Origin: Pseudomonadaceae bacterium
GTDB taxonomy: Bacteria > Pseudomonadota > Gammaproteobacteria > Pseudomonadales > Pseudomonadaceae
Assembly: GCA_019745275.1 (NCBI GenBank)
Contig: JAIETJ010000072.1
Location: 1 to 55,833 of the forward strand
Length of the DNA: 55,833 bases
Direction: 5' to 3'
The translations under genes and the position numbers were made by a program. Below, piece after piece: positions 7,779 to 14,907 of the stretch. A model generated the notes under the pieces. The model did no database searches. It saw only the letters and a program-made list of their open reading frames with translations, and was not told the origin of the DNA. The number at the start of each line of letters is the position of its first letter. Position 1 is the stretch's first letter.

Positions 7779-8672
7779 TTAACGGTTAGCGGACTGTTGG
7801 GCGCGGATCAACTCAATAAAGTACTGCGCGCCTAGGCCCAGCGGTTTGCTGTTGGACCAGACTAGATCGATCCAGAGTGCCGAGAAGCTGGAGATGTTGT
7901 CCAGAGTCATTTCCACCAAAGTGCCGGCCTTGAGCTGCGGTTTGACCAGTGATTCGGGTAAGAAGCCCCAGCCAAGGCCAGCTTGCAACATGCTGAGCGC
8001 TGCGGTGTGGTTGTCGCTGCGCCAATGGTGGTGAGCCTGCAAGAAACGCGGTGGGTTGGCCTCGGGTTCGCGACTGGCGACCACAATTTGCCGATACTCG
8101 GCCAGTTCTTCGGTGCGCAATCGGCGCCCCCCGGCGATCGCTGGATGGCTGGGGGCGATCACGGCCAGCATGTTTTCTTTGCTCATCTCTTGGCAGCATT
8201 CGCGGCTGTCAAATTGCTGGCTTTCAAATACCACGGCCAGTTGCACCCGGCCTTCGTGCAGCAAACGTATGGCGTCGGTTTCCGGCGCGGCCAGCACTTC
8301 AACCTCCAGTGATGGGTAGCGTTGCGCCAGTTGCCCGAGCGGGGCGACCCAGTCGGAGGCGAGTAACTCTGGAGCTATGGCTAAGCTCAGGCGGCTTTCC
8401 AAACCCTTAGACAAGGCCAGTGCTTGCGCCTCCCAGAGCTCAAATTGTTGCAGCATAAAGCGTGCTTTGGCCTCCAGTGCGCGGGCGGCCGGCGTGGGTT
8501 GCGGCTCGCGGCCACGGCGATCAAACAGCTCCAAGTTAAGGTCGGCCTCCAAGTTACCGATGGTCATGCTCACGGCCGAGGGCACGCGGCCAATGCTGCG
8601 GGCGGCAGCCGAGAATGAGCCGTGATCGAGGACTGCGAGAAACACCTGAATGGCGTCTTTGGTCAGGCTCAT
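7779..8672 (-). CDS. LysR-family transcriptional regulator
   Basis: A 297-residue LysR-type regulator. The N-terminal winged helix-turn-helix is clear (DAIQVFLAVLDHGSFSAAAR, then PSAVSMTIGNLEADLNLELFDRRGR, residues about 6-55). It is followed by a periplasmic-binding-like effector domain. It is divergent from a PACE efflux gene starting at 8762, the usual arrangement for a LysR regulator and its target. The intergenic dyad at 8689-8717 is a candidate operator. The ligand is unknown. Confidence 0.9.
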   Translation of the reverse strand: MSLTKDAIQVFLAVLDHGSFSAAARSIGRVPSAVSMTIGNLEADLNLELFDRRGREPQPTPAARALEAKARFMLQQFELWEAQALALSKGLESRLSLAIAPELLASDWVAPLGQLAQRYPSLEVEVLAAPETDAIRLLHEGRVQLAVVFESQQFDSRECCQEMSKENMLAVIAPSHPAIAGGRRLRTEELAEYRQIVVASREPEANPPRFLQAHHHWRSDNHTAALSMLQAGLGWGFLPESLVKPQLKAGTLVEMTLDNISSFSALWIDLVWSNSKPLGLGAQYFIELIRAQQSANR

Positions 8673-8688
8673 CTATCAAGTTTCCTGA

Positions 8689-8717
8689 AATAAGCTAACT
8701 AATAGTTTCAGCTTATT
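8689..8717. promoter_or_regulatory. Candidate LysR operator between the regulator and the PACE gene
   Basis: AATAAGCT (8689-8696) and AGCTTATT (8710-8717) form a perfect 8-bp inverted repeat with a 13-base spacer, in the 89-bp divergent intergenic region. The size and position fit a LysR regulatory binding site. Assignment is inference. Confidence 0.5.
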
Positions 8718-8761
8718 AGATATACGCTGGCGGCAACTTGGCAATAGGTAAGGGGCAAGAT

Positions 8762-9193
8762 ATGCAGGGTAAACAACGTAAAGTCGTTCAGGCCATTAGC
8801 TACGAGTTGCTGGCATTGCTGTGTATCGTGCCGCTGACGGCGTGGGTATTTGACAGCGGTTTGGCGGTTTCCGCTGGAGTCGCTGTGGCCGTGTCATTGT
8901 TGGCGGTGAGTTGGAGCATGTTGTTTAACACCCTGTTCGAGGGCTGGGAGGCGCGGCAGCTGCGTCCGCAACGCACCTTTAAACGGCGGATGCTGCACGC
9001 CTTGGGGTTTGAGTTGGGTCTGTTACTGGCGACCGTGCCGCTGATTGCCTTTGGCCTGGGCATTAGTTGGTGGCAGGCGATTGTCAGTGACTTTGTGTTG
9101 TTGCTGTTTTTCTTGGTCTACGCGCTGTTATTCCAGTGGGGCTTTGATCTGGTGTTTGGCCCACCCGTGGCGACCCAAGGGCTGCCTGGTTAG
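8762..9193 (+). CDS. PACE-family multidrug efflux transporter
   Basis: A 143-residue inner-membrane protein with four transmembrane helices made of two tandem bacterial transmembrane-pair domains. The second repeat echoes the first: ISYELLALLCIVPLTAWV versus LGFELGLLLATVPLIAFG, and NTLFEGWEARQ versus FQWGFDLVFGP. This is the hallmark of proteobacterial antimicrobial compound efflux proteins such as AceI, which export chlorhexidine or short diamines by proton exchange. The ATG at 8762 follows AAGGGGC (8750-8756); an in-frame TTG at 8738 has no ribosome binding site. It is divergent from a LysR regulator, as in other PACE loci. Confidence 0.9.
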   Translation: MQGKQRKVVQAISYELLALLCIVPLTAWVFDSGLAVSAGVAVAVSLLAVSWSMLFNTLFEGWEARQLRPQRTFKRRMLHALGFELGLLLATVPLIAFGLGISWWQAIVSDFVLLLFFLVYALLFQWGFDLVFGPPVATQGLPG

Positions 9194-9229
9194 ACTGGGC
9201 GAGGCGGCATGAGCGGCTGGTATTACCGG

Positions 9230-10042
9230 TTACTGAGGTGGGTCGTTGACTTGAGCGGTGGCGCTGTATTGGCCCTGCTGCAAGTTGTCAAAATACTTTT
9301 GGTAGCGGCCACTGTCGCGATAGCTCTGCAGGCGGCGGTTAAAGCGCTCAAGTAAGGCTTGGCTGCCGGGGAGTTTTTTGGGCAGCATCAGATAGCTGAG
9401 ATTGTTCAGTAAGGGCTTCGGGTGATGGGTGATTCGGGCTATTTCGGCGGGGCTAAAGTGATTGCGCAGTGCGGCGTAACCGACGTTGATTTCTTGCGGA
9501 TAGAGCACCACACGCTCTTTGAGCAGCTTGCCAAAGTTCTGTGCATCGCTGGAAACACGCTCCATCTGCACATTGCCGGTGGCGATATAGGCATCAAACT
9601 CCGGCCCGTAGCTGTACTCCAGGCCGCCGCCGATGTTCATGCCTTTGAGATCGTCAAAGCGCGACCAGTCGAAGGGCAGGCTTTTTAAGTGAAAAAACAC
9701 AAACTGCTCATTGAGCAGCGGGGCGCTGAAGAGAAAATCGGCGTCGCGTTCGGCTTTGTGCATCCACACGGCGCTGCCTTGGTATTTGCCAGCCGCGGCC
9801 TCGGCATAGGCGCGTGGCCAGGGCAGAAATCGAAAGGTCACCCGGTAACCTTCTTCGGCCATCAAGTCGCTAATTAGGTGTGCGATTACGCCGTTGTGTT
9901 TGAGCTCGCTGGACAGGTAGGGCGGCCAGTCGCCAACACTAATCTGCAACTCAGGCAACTCAGGCAACTCAGGCTGCTCAGCGGCTTGCGTCGCGGTGCT
10001 GATGAGCAGTAGCAGAGTCGCCAGTAGTCGTTTGCAGTTCAT
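9230..10042 (-). CDS. Periplasmic solute-binding protein, SBP_bac_3-like (orphan)
   Basis: About 270 residues starting MNCKRLLATLLLLISTATQA, a Sec signal peptide, followed by a bilobal binding fold (ISVGDWPPYLSSELKHNG, AHLISDLMAEEGYRV, FLPWPRAYAEAAAGKYQGS). The start at 10042 is chosen for the signal peptide; longer in-frame starts run into rlmF. Directly after the predicted cleavage site lies a PEL triplicate encoded by three exact 9-bp units (9947-9973). No permease or ATPase gene is nearby. It follows rlmF on the same strand with a 41-base gap. It is likely a sensor-type or distantly coupled binding protein. Confidence 0.78.
   Translation of the reverse strand: MNCKRLLATLLLLISTATQAAEQPELPELPELQISVGDWPPYLSSELKHNGVIAHLISDLMAEEGYRVTFRFLPWPRAYAEAAAGKYQGSAVWMHKAERDADFLFSAPLLNEQFVFFHLKSLPFDWSRFDDLKGMNIGGGLEYSYGPEFDAYIATGNVQMERVSSDAQNFGKLLKERVVLYPQEINVGYAALRNHFSPAEIARITHHPKPLLNNLSYLMLPKKLPGSQALLERFNRRLQSYRDSGRYQKYFDNLQQGQYSATAQVNDPPQ
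9947..9973. repeat. Three exact 9-bp tandem repeats inside a coding region
   Basis: The unit CAACTCAGG occurs three times without interruption, encoding Pro-Glu-Leu repeats at the mature N-terminus of the binding protein. Copy number can vary by slippage without shifting the frame. Confidence 0.85.
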
Positions 10043-10083
10043 TGCCTTTCCTTGCAGCTTGCTGGCTGCTAGCGCGCCGGTGG

Positions 10084-11106
10084 TTAAACAATAGCACTCT
10101 GGCCCCGCTCCGGCCGGTTGTTCCAGCACCGCTGGCGCCATGTCTGTTGCTCGGCAGCGTCGAGAAAACTCCAAGCAACGAAGCGGCTTTGTTTATTGCC
10201 TTGGGCCATCTCGACGGTACGCACCTGCTTGGCGCCGAGCTTGTTCAGCTGCTTGTAGATGTCGGGCAGGTTGCCGACCTTGGAAATCAGGCTGCTAAAC
10301 CACAGTACGTGCTGGGCATGCGTGCTGCTCTCTTTGATCATCCGTTTAACGAACGAGGCTTCGCCGCCGGTGCACCAGAGTTCGTTGTTCTGCCCGCCAA
10401 AATTCAATTCCGGCAGAGCGCGTTTAGGGTCGAGTTTGCCGAGGTTCTTCCATTTGCGCCGGCTGCCGCTGGCGGCCTCGGAGGCCGAGGCGTGGAACGG
10501 CGGGTTGCACAGGGTCAGCTCGAAGTGCTCGCCGTCCTGCAGCAAACCGGCAAAAATTTGCCCACGGTTATGCTGCTGGCGCAGTTTGATCGCTGTGCTT
10601 AAACCGTTGGCCTGCACGGTGGCGTTGGCGGCGGCGAGGGCGCCTGCGTCGATATCGCTGCCGACAAAGCTCCAGCCGTAGTCGCTATGGCCCAGCAGCG
10701 GGTAAATGCAGCTGGCGCCGACGCCTATATCGAGCACACGAATGCTCGTGCCGCGCGGGATCTGCGCGTGGTTTTCACTGGCGAGTAAGTCGGCTAAACC
10801 GTGCAGGTAGTCGGCGCGGCCGGGAATCGGTGGGCACAGATAGCCCTCGGGAATATCCCAGTGGGCGATGCCGTACAAACTTTGCAGCAGGGCGCGGTTG
10901 AACACCCGCACGGCGGCCGGGCTGGCAAAGTCGATGCTTTGTTTGCCATACGGATTAGTAATCACAAAGGCGCCCAGCTCCGGGCAGCGGCTAATCAGCG
11001 CCGGGAAGTCGTAACGACCTTGGTGACGATTGCGCGGATGAAAAGGTGAAACTTCAGCGTGACTTGCGCTTTCGGCAGCGGGCTGTTCGGGCGTGTGGCT
11101 GGGCAT
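10084..11106 (-). CDS. rlmF: 23S rRNA (adenine-1618 N6)-methyltransferase
   Basis: A 340-residue SAM-dependent methyltransferase that methylates A1618 of 23S rRNA. It has the conserved N-terminal block [15 protein letters not shown], the SAM-binding [20 protein letters not shown] and the catalytic NPPFHAS motif. The region after it ([28 protein letters not shown]) is also typical of RlmF. The N-terminus has about 20 extra polar residues before the conserved block, as in other pseudomonads. The SBP gene follows on the same strand. Confidence 0.93.
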   Translation of the reverse strand: MPSHTPEQPAAESASHAEVSPFHPRNRHQGRYDFPALISRCPELGAFVITNPYGKQSIDFASPAAVRVFNRALLQSLYGIAHWDIPEGYLCPPIPGRADYLHGLADLLASENHAQIPRGTSIRVLDIGVGASCIYPLLGHSDYGWSFVGSDIDAGALAAANATVQANGLSTAIKLRQQHNRGQIFAGLLQDGEHFELTLCNPPFHASASEAASGSRRKWKNLGKLDPKRALPELNFGGQNNELWCTGGEASFVKRMIKESSTHAQHVLWFSSLISKVGNLPDIYKQLNKLGAKQVRTVEMAQGNKQSRFVAWSFLDAAEQQTWRQRCWNNRPERGQSAIV

Positions 11107-11126
11107 GCGGGCAAAACTCTTAGGGC

Positions 11127-12872
11127 TTATGTGGGTTGCACAGCTGTGGCGTTGAGTGGGCCGTTGGGCTGGCCTAACGAGGCCAGCATAATACGGGCGA
11201 CTTCGCGCTCGCCCATCACCACGAGGTCTGCGCTGCAGTTAGTCAGGTAGTCGAATTCACTGTCGGACTGCGCGCGGGCCAAAATTTCCAGCTGTGGATT
11301 GAGGGTGCGTGCATGGCTGATTACTTGGCCGGCCTCTAGGCCATTGTCGATGGCCACAATTAGCCAGCGGGCACTGCTGATATTGGCATGCTGTAAGGCT
11401 TGGCTACCGGCGGCATTGCCATGCACCACGCTAAAACCGGCTTCGCGTAAATCGGTGGCGAGGCTGCGATTGCTTTCGATAATCACCAGTGGCACCTGCT
11501 GTGCCAGCAGGCGTTGGCTGATGCGACTGCCGACTCGGCCGTGGCCAATCAAAACTGCGTGCTGGCTTTCCGAGAGTGGCAACATGCTGTCGTCAGCGCC
11601 TGCGCCAGCGCCTGCGCCAGCGCCAGCGTCAGCGGTTGGCGTGCCAATAGTGGGGTTTAACTCGTTGTTCTCGCGGCGGGCCAGCCAGGGTTGCAGGCGG
11701 TCGAGCAGACTGAACAGCATTGGGTTAAGCAAGATGGCGATGATCGCCCCTGCCAGGATTAGGTCGCGGCCCATTTCCGGCAGCAATTCTAGGCTGACTC
11801 CGAGGCTGACTAAAATAAACGAAAACTCGCCGATCTGCGCCAGGCTAACCGCCACTGTCAGGGCGGTGCTCAGTGGTTTACGCAGCATCAGTACAATTAA
11901 TAAGGCCGCCAAGCCCTTGCCAACCACAATAATCAGTACGGTGATGAGCACCAGCAACGGCTGCTCAAGCAAAATAGACGGATTGAACAACATGCCAACG
12001 GCGACAAAAAACAGTACCGCAAAGGCGTCGCGCAACGGCCGCGAGTCGTCGGCGGCTTGATGGCTGTATTGCGAGCTGTTGAGAATCATCCCAGCAAAGA
12101 AGGCACCCAGGGCGAACGACACACCAAACAGTACCGCCGAGCCGTAGGACACGCCCATGGCGATGGCCAGCACGGCCAAGGTAAATAGCTCGCGCGAACC
12201 GCTGCCGGCGCTGCGCTCCAGTAGCCAGGGAATCAGTCGTCCGCCGAGGGTGATGGTCAGGGCAATAAAAGCGGCGACTTTGCCCAAGGTCACTAGTAAC
12301 GGCCAGAGAATCTCCTGCTCGCCACTGCTAGCGGCGGGGTTGTCGCTCAACAGCCCGGCCAGCGCAGGGATGAGCACTAAGGCTAAGACCATCCCTAAGT
12401 CTTCGACAATTAACCAACCTACGGCAATTTTACCGCGCTGGCTGTCGATCAGCTGTCGTTCTTCCAACGCACGCAGTAGCACGACGGTGCTGGCGACCGA
12501 CAGCGCTAAGCCGAAGATCAAGCCGGCCCCCCAGTGCCAGCCAAGCCACCAAGTGAGCCCCATGCCCATCAGGGTGGCGACGATAATCTGCCCCAGTGCG
12601 CCGGGAATAGCGATGCGTTTGACCGACATTAAGTCTTTCAGGGAAAAATGTAGGCCGACGCCGAACATCAGCAAAATCACGCCTATTTCCGATAGCTCAT
12701 GAGACAGGTCTTTGTCGGCGACAAAGCCCGGTGTGAAGGGCCCGACCATTACGCCAGCGAGCAAATAACCCACCAGCGGTGATAGACGCAAGCGATGGGC
12801 CAGTGCGCCGAAAATAAACGCCAGAACAAAGCCGGTAGCAATGGCCGCAATAAGTGGAGTGTGATGCAACAT
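11127..12872 (-). CDS. Kef-type cation:proton antiporter with TrkA-N domain (YbaL/RosB type)
   Basis: A 581-residue CPA2 antiporter. Residues 1-390 form about twelve membrane helices ([56 protein letters not shown]). Residues from about 435 are a Rossmann TrkA-N regulatory domain ([38 protein letters not shown]). The linker carries an Ala-Gly repeat encoded by short tandem repeats at 11596-11634. This architecture matches YbaL; it exchanges monovalent cations for protons at the inner membrane under nucleotide or redox control. The transported ion is not decided by sequence. Confidence 0.88.
   Translation of the reverse strand: MLHHTPLIAAIATGFVLAFIFGALAHRLRLSPLVGYLLAGVMVGPFTPGFVADKDLSHELSEIGVILLMFGVGLHFSLKDLMSVKRIAIPGALGQIIVATLMGMGLTWWLGWHWGAGLIFGLALSVASTVVLLRALEERQLIDSQRGKIAVGWLIVEDLGMVLALVLIPALAGLLSDNPAASSGEQEILWPLLVTLGKVAAFIALTITLGGRLIPWLLERSAGSGSRELFTLAVLAIAMGVSYGSAVLFGVSFALGAFFAGMILNSSQYSHQAADDSRPLRDAFAVLFFVAVGMLFNPSILLEQPLLVLITVLIIVVGKGLAALLIVLMLRKPLSTALTVAVSLAQIGEFSFILVSLGVSLELLPEMGRDLILAGAIIAILLNPMLFSLLDRLQPWLARRENNELNPTIGTPTADAGAGAGAGAGADDSMLPLSESQHAVLIGHGRVGSRISQRLLAQQVPLVIIESNRSLATDLREAGFSVVHGNAAGSQALQHANISSARWLIVAIDNGLEAGQVISHARTLNPQLEILARAQSDSEFDYLTNCSADLVVMGEREVARIMLASLGQPNGPLNATAVQPT
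11596..11634. repeat. Ala/Gly-coding microrepeat in the antiporter linker
   Basis: A GCGCCTGCGCCA unit appears twice, followed by degenerate GCGCCA/GCGTCA copies, encoding an Ala-Gly run between the membrane and TrkA-N domains. It is likely length-variable between strains. Confidence 0.75.
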
Positions 12873-12959
12873 TGGAAATCCTCACGGTGGTGCCGGGGTT
12901 GCTAACCAAATATGTCGAGTGTGCCTGACATGAGCATCTGTAGCGGTTTTTATGTGTCT

Positions 12960-13271
12960 TTAACTGTAGCCAAGCACGGCCTTAATAGCCGGCAGGTGAG
13001 TGGCAATCCACTCGGGATTGATCGGCCCCCAGTCACGAATCTGATAGTGCCCGGCGTTGTTGCGCTCCCCTTCTTGCTGGCTGAACACGCAGTCAATGTC
13101 CAGTTCCGCCAGCGCCGCCAGGGTGTCTTGGGCGGTGCGTCTGGGCATGCCGGTGGCGGCAATCAGTGCGGGCACATTGCAGGCCGCGCCGCTGTCGATT
13201 AGCCACGCCACGTACAGGCGGCGATAAAAGCTGGTACGGGTTTTACTGGAATTGTTGGCTGAGGCGTCCAA
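12960..13271 (-). CDS. Small winged-helix DNA-binding protein
   Basis: A 103-residue protein whose core (FYRRLYVAWLIDSG, VPALIAATGMPRRTAQDTLAALAELDI) reads as a winged helix-turn-helix; the rest is a short C-terminal wing and tail. The start is TTG at 13271, supported by AAGGAG at 13279-13284 with a seven-base spacing. Its ribosome binding site overlaps the stop codon of nhaD (13283-13285), so it is translated from the same transcript as the Na+/H+ antiporter. It may regulate nhaD or the Kef-type antiporter gene downstream; this is inference from position. No ligand domain is present. Confidence 0.8.
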   Translation of the reverse strand: MDASANNSSKTRTSFYRRLYVAWLIDSGAACNVPALIAATGMPRRTAQDTLAALAELDIDCVFSQQEGERNNAGHYQIRDWGPINPEWIATHLPAIKAVLGYS

Positions 13272-13282
13272 GGTGTCGCTCC

Positions 13283-14635
13283 TTATAGTTGGGCCAAGCC
13301 AATATAGGTCAGTGCGCCGCCCAAATAACCGAGCAAGGCCAGCAGGCTAATGCGCTTGAGGTACCAGATGAAGTCAATTTTCTCCATGCCCATGGCGGCC
13401 ACACCGGCGGCTGAGCCGATAATTAAGCAGCTACCGCCGGTGCCGGCGCAGTAGGCTAAAAGTTCCCAAAAGGTGCCGTCGAGCACGAAGTGCTGCAGCC
13501 AGGCGCGGTCGTTACCGGCGCTGGCAAGGGCTTCTGGGCTGATCAGTGGGTACATTTTGATCGCACCGGCCACCAGCGGCACGTTGTCGACCAAGGCTGA
13601 GAGTAAGCCAATCGCCAGGTTGATGGTGTAGACGTTGCCTAGGTGCTCTTTCAGCACGCCGGCAATCGCGGTTAAGTGCCCAGCACTGGCCAAGCTGGCG
13701 ACTGCCAGCAGAATACCGAGGAAGAACAATATGCTGGCGGTGTCGATGCGCCGCAGCACGCCGGCGACCGAGAGCGGGTGTTTATCTTCATCTTTCTTAC
13801 CGCGGTGCAGCCACTCGGTGGCTACCCACAGTACGCCAAGGCCAAACAAGATGCCCATGTACGGCGGTAGGTGGGTGATGCTCTTAAACACTGGCACGAA
13901 CAGCAATGCGCTTAGGCCTAAGGCAAACACCAATCGCCGCTCGAAGCGCGTGGTCGGCTCGCCTTGACGGTCATCCGGCAAGGCGGCGACAGGGCGCTGT
14001 ACCTCGCCTTTAAGGGTGTAGCTAAGCACCAGCAGCGGGAGCAATAGGCACACCACACTAGGCAGGAACAGGCTGGTGATGATGCCGGCGCTGCTGATTT
14101 GAGTACCGATCCACAGCATGGTGGTGGTCACGTCACCAATCGGTGACCATGCGCCGCCAGCGTTGGCCGCGATGATCACGATGCCGGCGAACAGCCAGCG
14201 TTCTTGTTTATCGTCAATCAGTTTGCGCAGCAGCGAGATCATCACGATGGTGGTGGTCAGGTTGTCCAATACTGCCGAGAGGAAGAAGGTAATAAAACCT
14301 ATTACCCAGAGCAGCGGTACGCGTTTACGAGTGCTGATGCGCTCGGTAATGACCTTGAAGCCATCGTGGGCATCGACCAGTTCGACAATGGTCATAGCGC
14401 CAATCAAAAAGAACAATATTTCGGCAATTTCGCCCAAATGTTCTCGCAGTTCGCCATTAACTCCATGCGCGCTGCTGGCAAGCGCTGGCGCTATGTGCTG
14501 AATACCGAGTACCAGTACCGTCCAGCAGAATACCGCGGTGAGAATCGCCGCCGCCGCTTTGTCGACTTTAAGCGGATGCTCAAGAGCGATGCACAGGTAG
14601 CCGAGGACGAAAATAACTGCCATCAATGCATACAT
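13283..14635 (-). CDS. nhaD: Sodium:proton antiporter NhaD
   Basis: A 450-residue integral membrane protein of the ArsB/NhaD ion-transporter superfamily, with about twelve helices. Characteristic stretches are FFLIGAMTIVELVDAHDGF, VIGFITFFLSAVLDNLTTTIVM, IVIIAANAGGAWSPIGDVTT and GLLSALVDNVPLVAGAIKM, the paired DN-containing discontinuous helices. The last part reads CAGTGGSCLIIGSAAGVAAMGMEKIDF. It extrudes Na+ or Li+ at alkaline pH. It is the first gene of a two-gene unit with the winged-helix gene. The start ATG is at 14635. Confidence 0.92.
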   Translation of the reverse strand: MYALMAVIFVLGYLCIALEHPLKVDKAAAAILTAVFCWTVLVLGIQHIAPALASSAHGVNGELREHLGEIAEILFFLIGAMTIVELVDAHDGFKVITERISTRKRVPLLWVIGFITFFLSAVLDNLTTTIVMISLLRKLIDDKQERWLFAGIVIIAANAGGAWSPIGDVTTTMLWIGTQISSAGIITSLFLPSVVCLLLPLLVLSYTLKGEVQRPVAALPDDRQGEPTTRFERRLVFALGLSALLFVPVFKSITHLPPYMGILFGLGVLWVATEWLHRGKKDEDKHPLSVAGVLRRIDTASILFFLGILLAVASLASAGHLTAIAGVLKEHLGNVYTINLAIGLLSALVDNVPLVAGAIKMYPLISPEALASAGNDRAWLQHFVLDGTFWELLAYCAGTGGSCLIIGSAAGVAAMGMEKIDFIWYLKRISLLALLGYLGGALTYIGLAQL

Positions 14636-14713
14636 AGCTAGGTTCCTTGCTGGGTGTATTTACGGGTGGCAGCTGAACTTGGTTGCCTTTGTGTCTGCGC
14701 TCAATCGCACAAA

Positions 14714-14739
14714 GCCCGCCGGCAGTTTGCCAGGCGGGC
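14714..14739 (-). terminator. Hairpin downstream of valS, probable terminator
   Basis: GCCCGCC (14714-14720) pairs with GGCGGGC (14733-14739), extended inside by GGCA/TGCC. Read on the minus strand the stem ends GCGGGCTTTGT, a short U-rich tail. It lies beyond the structured element that follows valS, consistent with a transcribed 3' UTR, and upstream of nhaD. Confidence 0.6.
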
Positions 14740-14770
14740 CTTGTTGGACGGGCTGATGGCAGCGGAGAAA

Positions 14771-14903
14771 CTGTTCAAAGTCTCGCGAGCTAGAGTCAGA
14801 CAAGGCAAAAATGACCGAGGGGGCGGAGTTTACGGGCTGTAAATGAGCATCCCGAGGTCATTTTTAACGCCGTATGGCGCGACGCGCAGCAGACTTTGAG
14901 CAG
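14771..14903 (-). repeat. Structured inverted-repeat element in the valS 3' UTR (element A)
   Basis: The ends CTGTTCAAAGTCT (14771-14783) and AGACTTTGAGCAG (14891-14903) are inverted repeats matching at 12 of 13 positions. Inside, AAAAATGACC (14807-14816) pairs with GGTCATTTTT (14856-14865). At the centre, in minus-strand sense, ATGCTCA is followed by a stem-loop TTTAC-AGCCC-GTAAA and CTCCGC. The element ends four bases from the valS stop codon. It shares motifs and spacing with the element after guaB (54765-54905). It is non-coding and could be a MITE-like repeat or a structured 3'-UTR element. Confidence 0.8.
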
Positions 14904-14907
14904 GTCC

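Noticed and set aside
10042..10602. 186-codon plus-strand frame opposite rlmF
   Set aside because: Antisense shadow; the rlmF motifs on the minus strand are unambiguous.
14654..14842. 62-codon frame between nhaD and valS
   Set aside because: It crosses the terminator hairpin and the structured element; composition is explained by these.
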